From Pseudonocardia parietis (lineage in GTDB: Bacteria > Actinomycetota > Actinomycetes > Mycobacteriales > Pseudonocardiaceae): a DNA stretch of 64,000 nt. The DNA lies in assembly GCF_017876315.1 (NCBI RefSeq), contig NZ_JAGINU010000001.1, positions 5,208,001 to 5,272,000 on the forward strand, written 5' to 3'. The notes beneath the pieces were generated by a model. It was not told where the DNA came from and searched no databases. It was given only the letters and a program-made list of their open reading frames with translations. Numbering within the stretch: the first letter of the stretch is position 1; every line of letters starts with the position of its first letter. Made by a program: the position numbers and the translations under genes. Below, piece by piece: positions 41,835-50,217 of this stretch.

Positions 41835-42794
41835 TCAGCTCAGGTCGAGCCCCAGGTCCAGCGCGGTGACCGAGTGGGTCAGACCGCCGACGGCGAGGAA
41901 GTCGACACCGGTCGCGGCGTAGGCGCGGGCGTTCACCAGGGCGAGGCCGCCGGAGGACTCCAGCAGCGTCCGGTGACCGCTCGACGCGACGACCGCGTCC
42001 CGGCGGCGGACGGCTTCGGCGGTCCCGGCGACGGTGAAGTTGTCCAGCAGCACCAGCTCCGCGGCCAGGTCGAGGACCTCGTCGAGCTGGTCGAGCGAGT
42101 CGACCTCCACCTCGCACGGCAGGTCCGGCGCGGCGGCGCGGGCGGCGGCGAGCGCCGCCGACACCGACCCGGCCGCGGCGACGTGGTTGTCCTTGATCAG
42201 TACGGCGTCGCCGAGGCCGAGGCGGTGGTTCGTCCCGCCGCCGCAGCGGACGGCGTACTTCTCCAGCAGCCGCAGGCCCGGCAGCGTCTTGCGGGTGTCC
42301 CGGATGCGCGCACCGGTCCCGTCCACGGCGTCGACCCAGGCCCGGGTCGCGGTCGCGATCCCGGACAGGTGGCACAGCAGGTTCAGCGCCGTGCGCTCGG
42401 CGGTCAGCAGCCCCCGGACGGGTGCGCGCACCACGAGGGCCGGCTCGCCTGCGGTGAGCCGGTCGCCGTCGGAGCGTGCCGACAGCACCTCGTAACCGGC
42501 CGCCGCAGAGCTCCCGCCGGGTCCGCCCGTACCGGACGAGCCGGCATCGCGGACGCCGAGCACCACGTCGAGGACGGCGAGCGCCGCGGGCAGCCCGGCG
42601 AGCACCCCGTCCGCCCGCGGAGTGAAGGCCGCGACGGCGACGGCGTCGGCGGGCACGGTGGCCGCGGTCGTCGCGTCCGGGCCGTAGCGCAGGTCCTCCT
42701 CCAGCGCTGTGCGGACCACCCGGGCCAGGTCGTCCGGGTCCGGCACACCGATCTCGCGGGCCCCGCCGACACCGGCCGCGACGGCGCCGGTCAT
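41835..42794 (-). CDS. nadC: Nicotinate-nucleotide pyrophosphorylase (carboxylating)
   Basis: Quinolinate phosphoribosyltransferase, the third NAD-synthesis step, 319 residues. Typical residues are LNLLCHLSGIATATRAWVDAV, IRDTRKTLPGLRLLEKYAVRCGGGTNHRLGLGDAVLIKDNH (Arg-Lys-His cluster binding quinolinate and PRPP), VEVDSLDQLDEV, LVLLDNF and ESSGGL. A Gly/Ala-rich insert (GSSGTGGPGGSSAA) lies near residue 90. The ATG overlaps the nadB stop in an ATGA. Confidence 0.95.
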   Translation of the reverse strand: MTGAVAAGVGGAREIGVPDPDDLARVVRTALEEDLRYGPDATTAATVPADAVAVAAFTPRADGVLAGLPAALAVLDVVLGVRDAGSSGTGGPGGSSAAAGYEVLSARSDGDRLTAGEPALVVRAPVRGLLTAERTALNLLCHLSGIATATRAWVDAVDGTGARIRDTRKTLPGLRLLEKYAVRCGGGTNHRLGLGDAVLIKDNHVAAAGSVSAALAAARAAAPDLPCEVEVDSLDQLDEVLDLAAELVLLDNFTVAGTAEAVRRRDAVVASSGHRTLLESSGGLALVNARAYAATGVDFLAVGGLTHSVTALDLGLDLS

Positions 42795-44380
42795 GCCGCA
42801 CCCACCAGGGCATCGGCGACGACCACCGGTCGCCCGGACGCGTCCATGCGCACCGGTAGCGACGCCCGCTGGTGCACGTCGTCGCGCTCCGGGAAGTCGG
42901 TGCGCACGTGACAGCCGCGGGTCTCCCGCCGGGTCCCGGCGGCGGCCAGCACCGCCTGGGCGAGCAGGGTCAGCGCGGCGTCCTCCACCCCGGTCCGGTC
43001 GAGGGGCACCGCGGTCACGGTGGCGGCCTCGACGGCGTCCGAGGCACTCGCCAGGCCGGTCGCGTCCCGGCCGATACCGGCGTAGCGGGTCATCGCCCGC
43101 TGCACCACCGAGCGGTCGGCGACCGGCAGCGCCGGCGCGGGCTCCGCAGCCCTCCCGACGATGCCCGGCCCGGCGAACGCCCGGTCGGCGAGCACCGCGC
43201 GGACCGCGCGCTCCCCCGCGACCAGACCCTCGAGCAGGGAGTTCGACGCGAGCCGGTTCGCACCGTGCAGCCCGGTCCGCGCGACCTCGCCCGCCGCGTA
43301 GAGCCCGGGGACGCCGGTGCGGGCGTCGACGTCGGCGACGATCCCCCCGCACGCGTAGTGCGCCGCCGGGGTCACCGGGATCGGGTCCGTCGCCGGGTCG
43401 ATCCCGGCCGCGCGGCACGACGCGTACACGGTCGGGAACCGGGCGGCGAACCCGTCGAGCCCGGTCGCGTCGAGGTGGACGCAGTCGGCACCGGTCTCGG
43501 CCATCCGCCGGGTGATCGCGGCGGCGACCACGTCCCGCGGCGCGAGATCGGCGCGCGGGTGCACCCCGGCCATGAACGCCACTCCGGTCCGATCGCGCAG
43601 GACCGCGCCCTCACCGCGGACGGCCTCGGTCACCAGCGGGCGGCGCCCCTGGGCGGGCCCGGTGTACAGCACGGTCGGGTGGAACTGCACGAACTCCAGG
43701 TCCGACGCGGTCGCCCCGGCCCGCAGTGCGAGCGCGACACCGTCACCGGTCGCCGTCGGCGGGTTGGTCGTGGAGGCGTAGAGCCCGCCGTACCCACCGG
43801 TGGCGAGCAGGACCGCGGGCGCGTGCAGCACACCGGGCCGGCCTTCGGCGTCGAGCACGGACAGTCCGGTGACCCGGCCGGTGACGTCGCGCAGCGCGTC
43901 CACCGCGACGTGCCCGTCGAGCACGGTGAGCTGTGCCGAGCGGGCCGCCGCGACCAGGGCGCGCTCGATCTCCGCGCCGGTCGCGTCGCCGCCGGCGTGC
44001 ACCACCCGGAACGCCGAGTGGCCGCCCTCCCGGGTGCGGTCGAGCCGCGCGTCGCGCCCGTCGAACAGGGCGCCGCGCTCCCGCAGCCTGCGCAGCGCGC
44101 CCGGCCCGCCACGGACGACCGTGCCGACCGCGACCGGGTCGCTCAGCCCACCCCCGGCAGCCAGGGTGTCCGCGACGTGCGAGTCGAGACTGTCCCCGGC
44201 GATGTCACCGAGCACCACCGCGATCCCGCCCTGGGCCCAGCGGGTGGAGCCCTCGCCGATCCCGTCCTTGGTGACGACGACCGTCCGCAGCCCGGCCGCG
44301 ACCGCGTCCAGCGCGGCGCTCAGCCCGGCCACCCCGGACCCGACGACGACCAGGTCGGCTCGCGCGTCCCAGCCGGTCAC
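42791..44380 (-). CDS. nadB: L-aspartate oxidase
   Basis: FAD enzyme that oxidises aspartate to iminoaspartate for quinolinate synthesis, 529 residues. The N-terminal Rossmann motif VVVGSGVAGLSAAL is followed by STRWAQGGIAVVLGD, GGHSAFRVVHAGGDATG, GGYGGLYASTTNPPTATGDGVALALRAGA, EFVQFHPT, HYACGGIVADVDARTGVPGLYAAGEVARTGLHGANRLASNSLLEGLV and a C-terminal helical domain. The start and stop overlap nadA and nadC respectively, so nadABC is one coupled operon. Confidence 0.96.
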   Translation of the reverse strand: MTGWDARADLVVVGSGVAGLSAALDAVAAGLRTVVVTKDGIGEGSTRWAQGGIAVVLGDIAGDSLDSHVADTLAAGGGLSDPVAVGTVVRGGPGALRRLRERGALFDGRDARLDRTREGGHSAFRVVHAGGDATGAEIERALVAAARSAQLTVLDGHVAVDALRDVTGRVTGLSVLDAEGRPGVLHAPAVLLATGGYGGLYASTTNPPTATGDGVALALRAGATASDLEFVQFHPTVLYTGPAQGRRPLVTEAVRGEGAVLRDRTGVAFMAGVHPRADLAPRDVVAAAITRRMAETGADCVHLDATGLDGFAARFPTVYASCRAAGIDPATDPIPVTPAAHYACGGIVADVDARTGVPGLYAAGEVARTGLHGANRLASNSLLEGLVAGERAVRAVLADRAFAGPGIVGRAAEPAPALPVADRSVVQRAMTRYAGIGRDATGLASASDAVEAATVTAVPLDRTGVEDAALTLLAQAVLAAAGTRRETRGCHVRTDFPERDDVHQRASLPVRMDASGRPVVVADALVGAA

Positions 44381-45375
44381 TCGCCGCCGCCCGAGCTACC
44401 GATCTCGATCATCCGCTGCACCGCGACGCGACCACGGGCGGCCAGCTCGGGGTCCACGTGCACCTCGTCGGTGCCGTCGCGCACCGACCGCAGCAGTGCC
44501 TCCGGGGTGATCATCTTCATGTAGGTGCAGGACGCCCGCTCGTTCACCGCCCGGAAGTCGATCTCCGGGGCGGCCCGGCGGAGCTGGTGCAGCATCCCGA
44601 CCTCAGTCGCGACCAGCACCTCCTTCGCGCCGGTGGCGCGGGCCGCCTCGATCATCCCGCCGGTCGAGAGGATCTTGACCTGCTCCTCGGGGACCGCGCC
44701 CGTCCCGGCCAGGTAGAGCGCCGACGTCGCGCAGCCGCACTCCGGGTGCACGAACAGGTCGGCCTCCGGGTGCGCCCGGGCCTGGTCGGCGAGCTGGCGG
44801 CCGTTGATCCCGGCGTGCACGTGGCACTCCCCGGCCCAGACGTGCATGTCCTCCCGATCGAGCACCCGGCGGACGTGCGCGCCGAGGAACTGGTCGGGCA
44901 GGAACAGCACCTCCCGCTCGCGCGGGATCGAGGCGACCACCTCGACCGCGTTGGACGAGGTGCAGCAGACGTCGGTCTCGGCCTTCACCGCGGCGGTGGT
45001 GTTGACGTAGGAGACGACGGCCGCGCCGGGGTGCTCGGCCTTCCACTCCCGCAGCTGGTCGGCGGTGATGGAGTCGGCGAGCGAGCAGCCCGCCCGGGCG
45101 TCCGGGATCAGCACCGTCTTGCCCGGGCTGAGGATCTTCGCGGTCTCGGCCATGAAGTGCACGCCGCAGAACACGATCGTCGATGCGTCGGCCTCGGCCG
45201 CGATCCGGGACAGCGCCAGCGAGTCGCCGACGTGGTCGGCGACGTCCTGGATCTCGGGGAGCTGGTAGTTGTGCGCCAGCAGGACCGCGTCGCGCCTGCG
45301 CGCCAGCGCGCGCACCTCGTCGGCCCAGCCGGGGTCGACCGCGGTCGACCCGGGTGCCGTGAGCGTCGGGACCAT
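44377..45375 (-). CDS. nadA: Quinolinate synthase
   Basis: [4Fe-4S] enzyme condensing iminoaspartate with dihydroxyacetone phosphate, 332 residues. Two of the three cluster cysteines lie in FCGVHFMAETAK and VHPECGCATSAL, the last in ERASCTYMKMITPE; LAHNYQLPEIQDVADHVGDSLALSRIA is the conserved N-terminal stretch. The ATG at 45375 (VPTLTAPG) is preceded by GGGAGGG; an upstream in-frame start would run through the operator. First gene of the nadABC operon. Confidence 0.96.
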   Translation of the reverse strand: MVPTLTAPGSTAVDPGWADEVRALARRRDAVLLAHNYQLPEIQDVADHVGDSLALSRIAAEADASTIVFCGVHFMAETAKILSPGKTVLIPDARAGCSLADSITADQLREWKAEHPGAAVVSYVNTTAAVKAETDVCCTSSNAVEVVASIPREREVLFLPDQFLGAHVRRVLDREDMHVWAGECHVHAGINGRQLADQARAHPEADLFVHPECGCATSALYLAGTGAVPEEQVKILSTGGMIEAARATGAKEVLVATEVGMLHQLRRAAPEIDFRAVNERASCTYMKMITPEALLRSVRDGTDEVHVDPELAARGRVAVQRMIEIGSSGGGE

Positions 45376-45398
45376 CTCGCCCTCCCGGGCAGTCTCAG

Positions 45399-45421
45399 GT
45401 TTTCGCCTAGTGAGCGGAAAC
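45399..45421. promoter_or_regulatory. NrtR-type operator candidate
   Basis: GTTTTCGC and GCGGAAAC form an inverted repeat around a 7-bp centre, 24 bp upstream of nadA in the 167-bp gap between nadA and nrtR. The left and right arms agree at 7 of 8 positions. NrtR proteins bind palindromes in the nadABC promoters of other actinobacteria. A TAGGCT box at 45530-45535 lies seven bases before the nrtR GTG, suggesting a leaderless regulator. Confidence 0.6.
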
Positions 45422-45542
45422 TGGCGGGATGGTAGCACCGGGGACCCGTCGCCGACACCTCCGTGGTGACCGGGACCTCACCTGAAGGACACCCGGACGT
45501 CACCCGACGGTGCGGTGCGCTCGTACTCCTAGGCTGGCCGCC

Positions 45543-46268
45543 GTGACGTCGCCACCGGTCCTGCACGAGGTGCTCGCCGCCGTGCTCGGCATCCGGGACG
45601 GGCGGCTGAAGGTGCTGCTGTGGGAGCGCGCGCTCGAGCCGGACACCGGCCGGTGGGCGCTGCCCGGCGGACGGCTGGCCGCCGACGAGGACGTCGAGAC
45701 CTCGGTGCGGCGCCAGCTCGCCGAGAAGGTCGACGTCCGCGAGGTCGCGCACGTCGAGCAGCTGTCGGTGTTCTCCGAGCCACACCGCACACCGGGGCCG
45801 CGGACGATCGCGACGGCGTTCGTCGGGCTCGTGCCGTCCGACGCCGACCCGGAGCTGCCCCCCGACACCGCGTGGCACCCGGTCGACGCGCTGCCACCGA
45901 CCGCGTTCGACCACGCGGGCATCGTCGGCTCGGCGCGGGACCGGCTGCAGGCCAAGCTCTCCTACACCAACCTCGGGTTCGCGCTCGCCCCGGCGGAGTT
46001 CACCATCTCGGCGCTGCGCGAGCACTACGTCGCCGCGCTCGGCCACGAGGTCTCGGCCACCAACCTGCAGCGCGTGCTCACCCGCCGCGACCTCCTCGCG
46101 CCGACCGGGGAGACCGCCCCGCCCGGTCGGGCCGGCGGACGCCCCGCCGCGCTGTTCCGGTTCACCGACCGCACGCTGCGCGTGACGGACGCGTTCGCGG
46201 TGCTCCGCCCGCCGGCCCGGGCCTCCCGGCCACTCCCGGGCAGCCCCGCCGGGGGCGTACTACCGTGA
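45543..46268 (+). CDS. nrtR: Nudix-related transcriptional regulator of NAD genes
   Basis: A 241-residue protein with an N-terminal Nudix-like domain (LHEVLAAVLGIRDGRLKVLLWERALEPDTGRWALPGGRLAADEDVE) and a C-terminal winged helix (TISALREHYVAALGHEVSATNLQRVLTRRDLLAPTGE). The Nudix box is degenerate: RQLAEKVDV replaces the REUxEExGU part, so the catalytic glutamates are lost and a sensor role is likely. Divergent from nadABC with an inverted repeat between. The effector is likely ADP-ribose, as for family members. The start is set by the -10 seven bases upstream. Confidence 0.9.
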   Translation: MTSPPVLHEVLAAVLGIRDGRLKVLLWERALEPDTGRWALPGGRLAADEDVETSVRRQLAEKVDVREVAHVEQLSVFSEPHRTPGPRTIATAFVGLVPSDADPELPPDTAWHPVDALPPTAFDHAGIVGSARDRLQAKLSYTNLGFALAPAEFTISALREHYVAALGHEVSATNLQRVLTRRDLLAPTGETAPPGRAGGRPAALFRFTDRTLRVTDAFAVLRPPARASRPLPGSPAGGVLP

Positions 46269-46272
46269 ACCG

Positions 46273-46956
46273 GTGCCCGCCACCCTGCCGCTGTTCCCAC
46301 TGGGAACGGTGCTCATGCCGGGCGCGCCGCTCCCGTTGCACATCTTCGAGCCGCGCTACCGGCAGCTCACCGTCGATCTCATCACCGGCGAGGTACCGGA
46401 CAAGGAGTTCGGCGTCGTCGCGGTACGCGAGGGGCACTCGCCGGACCGGTCCGGATCGGCGGGCATGCACGCCGTCGGCTGCACGGCCGTCCTGCTCGAC
46501 GCCCGGCGGCTGCCGGACGGCCGCTACGACGTCGTCACCCGCGGGGCGCGGCGCTTCCGGATCCTCGACCTCGACACCACGTCCCGGCAGTACCTGAGCG
46601 GGACCGTCGAGTTCCTGCCCGACTCCCCCGCGGGCGACGCCGAGGACCCGCGCCTGGTCACGATGCTGGAGCAGGCGGCCCGGGCGGCACACCGCGAGTA
46701 CTGCCGCACCGCCTGGCGTTCCGGGGACTGGTCCGAGCCCGGCGAGGACACCCCCGTCGCCGAGCTCCCGCACCTGCTCGCCGGGGACTGCCTGATGCCG
46801 CTGACCGACCGCCAGCGGCTGCTGGAGCTCACCGACCCGGTGCAGCGGCTGCGCGAGGTGCGACGGCTGATGGCCCGCGAGACCGGCCTGCTCGGACGGC
46901 TGCGAGCGGTGCCGGCGCCCCAGGGCACGTTCCCGGACGAGCACAGCCTGAACTAG
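46273..46956 (+). CDS. Lon N-terminal (LON/PUA-like) domain protein
   Basis: A 227-residue stand-alone Lon substrate-binding domain protein. The N-terminus LPLFPLGTVLMPGAPLPLHIFEPRYRQL is the typical start of this family, followed by EFGVVAVREG, VGCTAVLLDARRLPDGRYDVVTRGARRFRIL and a C-terminal helical part (PLTDRQRLLELTDPVQRLREVRRLM). No ATPase or protease domain is attached. It starts 4 bp after nrtR and so may be cotranscribed. Its stop codon shares CTAG with the convergent ABC-F stop. Confidence 0.88.
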   Translation: MPATLPLFPLGTVLMPGAPLPLHIFEPRYRQLTVDLITGEVPDKEFGVVAVREGHSPDRSGSAGMHAVGCTAVLLDARRLPDGRYDVVTRGARRFRILDLDTTSRQYLSGTVEFLPDSPAGDAEDPRLVTMLEQAARAAHREYCRTAWRSGDWSEPGEDTPVAELPHLLAGDCLMPLTDRQRLLELTDPVQRLREVRRLMARETGLLGRLRAVPAPQGTFPDEHSLN

Positions 46957-48590
46957 AGAGTGATCTCCGGCCCGGCCCAGCGGCGGCGCAGCCAGCGGTC
47001 GTGCGAGGTGACGACCACGGTGCCGGGCGCCGACCCGAGGGCCTCCTCCAGCTCGCCGGCCAGGCGCAGCGACACGTGGTTGGTCGGCTCGTCGAGCAGC
47101 AGCAGGTCCGGCGCGTCCGCGATGGCGACGGCGAGCGCGAGCCGGCGCCGCTGCCCGAGCGAGAGCTCCCCGACCGCCGTGCCGTGCTCGCGCGGGTGCA
47201 GCAGCCCGAGCTCGCCCAACGGCACCCGCTCGGCGAGGTCGGGGCCGAGCCGGGCCGCGTACGCCGCGCGGGCGGTGCGCCCGGGCGGGCCGACGTCCGG
47301 GTCCTGGGCGAGCAGCCCGACCCGCCTCGCCCGGACGTCCACGCTGCCGGCGGTCGCGGCGAGATCGCCGTGCAGCACGGCGAGCAACGTCGACTTCCCG
47401 GACCCGTTCGGGCCGGTGACCAGCAGCGTCTCCCCCACCGGCAGGTCGAGACGGTCGAGCCGCAGCCGGCCGTGTACCCGCAGGTCCCGGACCGCCACCG
47501 CGAGACCGTCACCGGCGTCGGCCCCGGTGAGCCGGCCGGCGAACCGCAGCGGCCGCGGCGGCTTCGGCAGCGCCTCGCGCTCCGCGACCTCCAGGCGCCG
47601 GTGGGCGTCGTTGACCCGCCGCGCCCGGGTGCGCTCGACGCCGGCGCCCTTGAACTTGACGATGAACTTGTCGTTGTCGCGCGGGCCGCGGCCGGGAGCG
47701 ATCGCGGACGTGCCGATGCGGGTCCGTTCGCGCAACCGGTCGATCTCCTCCTGCTGGGCGGCGAACTGCTCCTCCCAGCGACGGCGGCTCGCGGCCTGCG
47801 CGTCGAGGTAGTCGGTGAACGACCCGCCGAACCGGCGACCGCCGTTACCGTCGGTGCCGAGCGCGCCGGCGTCGAGGTCGAGCAGCTCGGTGCACACCCG
47901 GTCCAGGAACGTGCGGTCGTGGCTCGCCGCGACGACGACGCCGGGCAGCTCGACCAGCGAGCGTTCCAGCAGGTCCAGCGCCGCGTCGTCGAGATGGTTG
48001 GTCGGCTCGTCGAGCAGCAGGACCGCCGGGCGGCGGACGAGTGCCGCCGCCAGCGCGAGCCGGGTGCGCTGCCCGCCGGACAGCGTCGCGACCGGGCGGT
48101 CCCGGTCCAGGTCGGCGACACCGAGGGTGCCTGCGGTGACCTCGGCGCGGCGGTCGGCGTCCCACGCGTCGTGCGCGACCGCCCGGGCGAGGGCCCGGTC
48201 GTACGCGGAGTCGTACCCTGCACCGGCGTCCGGGTCGGCCCCGAGCGCCGTGGCGAGCCGTTCCACCTCGGCGACGGCGTCGTGCAGCGGGCGCAGTGCC
48301 CCGTCGAGCAGCTCGCCGACGGTGCCGTGCTCACCGACCTCCGGCTCCTGCGGCAGATACACCAGGTCGGCCGGCACGCTCAGGGTGCCCGAATCCGGGG
48401 TGTCGACGCCGGCGAGCAGCCGTAGCAGCGTCGACTTGCCGGTGCCGTTCTCGCCGATCAACCCGAGCCGGGCGCCGGGCGTGACGGTCAGGTCGATGCC
48501 GTCGAGCACCGGCGGGCGGCCGGCGCGGGTGGCGTAGGAACGGACCAGGCCGTGCGCGGTGAGGGCATGCAGACCAGTGGCGAGTGACAC
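46953..48590 (-). CDS. ABC-F ribosomal protection protein
   Basis: A 545-residue cytosolic twin-ATPase of the antibiotic-resistance ABC-F type. Domain 1: Walker A GENGTGKST, signature LSGGQRTRL, Walker B LLLDEPTNHLDD. The linker (about 230-330, ending in DNDKFIVKFKGAGVERTRARR) is the arm that reaches the peptidyl-transferase centre. Domain 2: GPNGSGKST, LSLGQRRRLAL (Leu for Gly in the signature) and LLLDEPTNHVS. Start GTG at 48590. A three-codon MRL leader ORF and an SD-sequestering hairpin precede it, the layout of a drug-induced resistance gene. The antibiotic class is not provable here; the MRL leader points to a macrolide or other 50S drug. Confidence 0.9.
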   Translation of the reverse strand: MSLATGLHALTAHGLVRSYATRAGRPPVLDGIDLTVTPGARLGLIGENGTGKSTLLRLLAGVDTPDSGTLSVPADLVYLPQEPEVGEHGTVGELLDGALRPLHDAVAEVERLATALGADPDAGAGYDSAYDRALARAVAHDAWDADRRAEVTAGTLGVADLDRDRPVATLSGGQRTRLALAAALVRRPAVLLLDEPTNHLDDAALDLLERSLVELPGVVVAASHDRTFLDRVCTELLDLDAGALGTDGNGGRRFGGSFTDYLDAQAASRRRWEEQFAAQQEEIDRLRERTRIGTSAIAPGRGPRDNDKFIVKFKGAGVERTRARRVNDAHRRLEVAEREALPKPPRPLRFAGRLTGADAGDGLAVAVRDLRVHGRLRLDRLDLPVGETLLVTGPNGSGKSTLLAVLHGDLAATAGSVDVRARRVGLLAQDPDVGPPGRTARAAYAARLGPDLAERVPLGELGLLHPREHGTAVGELSLGQRRRLALAVAIADAPDLLLLDEPTNHVSLRLAGELEEALGSAPGTVVVTSHDRWLRRRWAGPEITL

Positions 48591-48685
48591 GACGACGTCT
48601 CCGGAGAACGGAGGGAGACCGCGGGGGCAGGTGCCGCGTCCGCAGTCGGTGGTGTCGTCAGAGCCTCATGATGATCACGAGGATA
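48591..48685 (-). promoter_or_regulatory. Drug-sensing attenuator leader of the ABC-F gene
   Basis: Reading the minus strand, a TATCCT -10 lies at 48685-48680, then the leader ORF ATG AGG CTC TGA at 48669-48658 (Met-Arg-Leu-stop), 67 nt before the ABC-F GTG. GTCTCC (48619-48614) pairs with GGAGAC (48602-48597), which contains the Shine-Dalgarno GGAG eight bases before the GTG. GACGCGG (48640-48634) can instead pair with CCGCGGTC (48624-48617), using the same GTC, so the two stems exclude each other. A ribosome stalled on MRL would occupy this region and change the fold. Confidence 0.75.
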
Positions 48686-48721
48686 GACCGGCCGCCGCCG
48701 TTCGCGCCAGCCGGTTTCCGG

Positions 48722-49969
48722 TCAGACGGCGGCGGCCGGGACCGCCGGTACCCGCCTGAACCGCGGGTGCAGCAGCACGAACGCCGTCACCACGGCCATC
48801 ACGACCGCGCCGACGACGACCGGGAGCGGCGCCCACACGCCGTACAGCGCGGTGCCGGCGGTCGGGGCGATCACGAACGTCAGCCCGCTGGTCGCGGCGA
48901 TCAGCCCGGCGAGCCCGCCCTGCTCGTCCCGCTCGACCAGCAGCGTCGGCCCCGCGGTGTAGCCGGGCATCGCGATGCCGAGGCCGAGCCCGATGAGCAG
49001 GATCGCGACGAACATCGGCACCGCGCCGGCATCCGGCACGAGCAGCACGAACCCGGCCACCGCGACGGTGCAGCCCACCCGCAGCAGCGTCGGGATCGTC
49101 CACCTGCTGCGGGGCACGACGACACCCTGTGCCACGACCATGCCCAGGCCGGCGGCCAGCATCGCGCCGCCGGTGACCAGGCCGGTGGTCTCGGCGTCGA
49201 GGCCGAACCGGTCCTGGACGAGGAACCCGGTGATGACCTGGATGAAGCCCAGCGCGGTGAACATGCCGAACCCGGCCAGCAGGAACGGCCACACCCGCGG
49301 ATCGGTGGGGCGGACCCGCGCCGGCCGCTCGATCAGCTCGACCCGGGTCTCGCGGCGCAGCCGGAACACCACCAGCACGAGCCCCAGCGCGAGCAGCACC
49401 GGGACCGCGATCAGCGGGGTGATCAGCCCGAACACCGAGAGCACGCCGCCGACGACGGAGCCGGCGATCATCGCGATGCCCTGCACCGCGCCCACCCCGG
49501 CCATGCCCTTCACCCGCGTCCGTTCGTCGGGTGTGACGTCGGCGATGTAGGCCTGGGCGGTGGGCGGCACCGCGGCGATCGCGATGCCGAATCCGAGCCC
49601 GCGCAGCAGGACGAACAGCGCGAACAGCACCGCGGGCGCGAGCACCCCGGCCATCCCCAGCCCGGCCACCAGCGCGAACAGCGCCATGGCGACGACCCCG
49701 ACCAGGAGCGCGGCGACGAGCACCGGCTTGCGCCCCCACGACTGCGAACGGCGGCCCCAGAACTGGCTGGTGAGGACGACCACGATCGCCGCTGTGCTGA
49801 TCGTGGCGCCGACCTGCCACTCGGCCAGGTCGACCTCGCGGGAGAGCGGGGCGATGATCGGGTTGAGCGTCATCTGCCCGAGGAACACCAGGAACACGGC
49901 ACCGAGCAGCAGCCGGACCTGGGGAGCAGGAGCGACGCCGTCCGGCGCGGCGGCGGATCGTACGGTCAC
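48722..49969 (-). CDS. MFS exporter behind an iron box
   Basis: Twelve-helix transporter of 415 residues in the drug-efflux style. Features are FLGQMTLNPIIAPLSREVDLAEWQVG, FWGRRSQSWGRKPVL (loop 2-3), GLGFGIAIAAVPPTAQAYIADVTPDERTRVKGMAGVGAVQGIAMIAGSVVGGVL (motif C region typical of exporters) and VERDEQGGLAGLIAATSG. The GTG at 49969 follows GAAGGGC. An IdeR-like box about 200 nt upstream suggests iron-responsive expression and thus possibly siderophore export. Its 3' end lies 36 bp before the ABC-F -10. Confidence 0.9.
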   Translation of the reverse strand: MTVRSAAAPDGVAPAPQVRLLLGAVFLVFLGQMTLNPIIAPLSREVDLAEWQVGATISTAAIVVVLTSQFWGRRSQSWGRKPVLVAALLVGVVAMALFALVAGLGMAGVLAPAVLFALFVLLRGLGFGIAIAAVPPTAQAYIADVTPDERTRVKGMAGVGAVQGIAMIAGSVVGGVLSVFGLITPLIAVPVLLALGLVLVVFRLRRETRVELIERPARVRPTDPRVWPFLLAGFGMFTALGFIQVITGFLVQDRFGLDAETTGLVTGGAMLAAGLGMVVAQGVVVPRSRWTIPTLLRVGCTVAVAGFVLLVPDAGAVPMFVAILLIGLGLGIAMPGYTAGPTLLVERDEQGGLAGLIAATSGLTFVIAPTAGTALYGVWAPLPVVVGAVVMAVVTAFVLLHPRFRRVPAVPAAAV

Positions 49970-50165
49970 GGGTGGGCCCTTCGGGTGCGATGGGGGCGGT
50001 GGGTGGCGGCGCGCTCGGGGACGCGGGTCACCTCGTCGACCGCGCCCGGGTACCGCTCCCCACACCCCGCCACGACGCGACCGCCCACCGCTGGAGCAGC
50101 GGCTTCCAGGGGCCGTCCAGGTCCGGCCACTCGGTACGGCGCAGCCCCCGCCGGCCTCTCGATGG

Positions 50166-50215
50166 CGAGGTGAGGCTCACCTCAGCAGAGTACGAGAGTG
50201 AGCCCTCGAAAACCA
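50166..50215 (-). promoter_or_regulatory. Iron-responsive (IdeR/DtxR-like) promoter
   Basis: The 19-bp CGAGGTGAGGCTCACCTCA at 50166-50184 is a near-perfect dyad and agrees with the IdeR/DtxR consensus (TTAGGTTAGGCTAACCTAA) at 14 of 19 bases. On the minus strand it lies two bases after a TACTCT -10 (50192-50187), itself 17 bases after TGGTTT (50215-50210). This is the usual place for an iron repressor. The transcript would enter the MFS exporter through a leader of nearly 200 nt, in which no gene was recognised. Confidence 0.6.
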
Positions 50216-50217
50216 GG

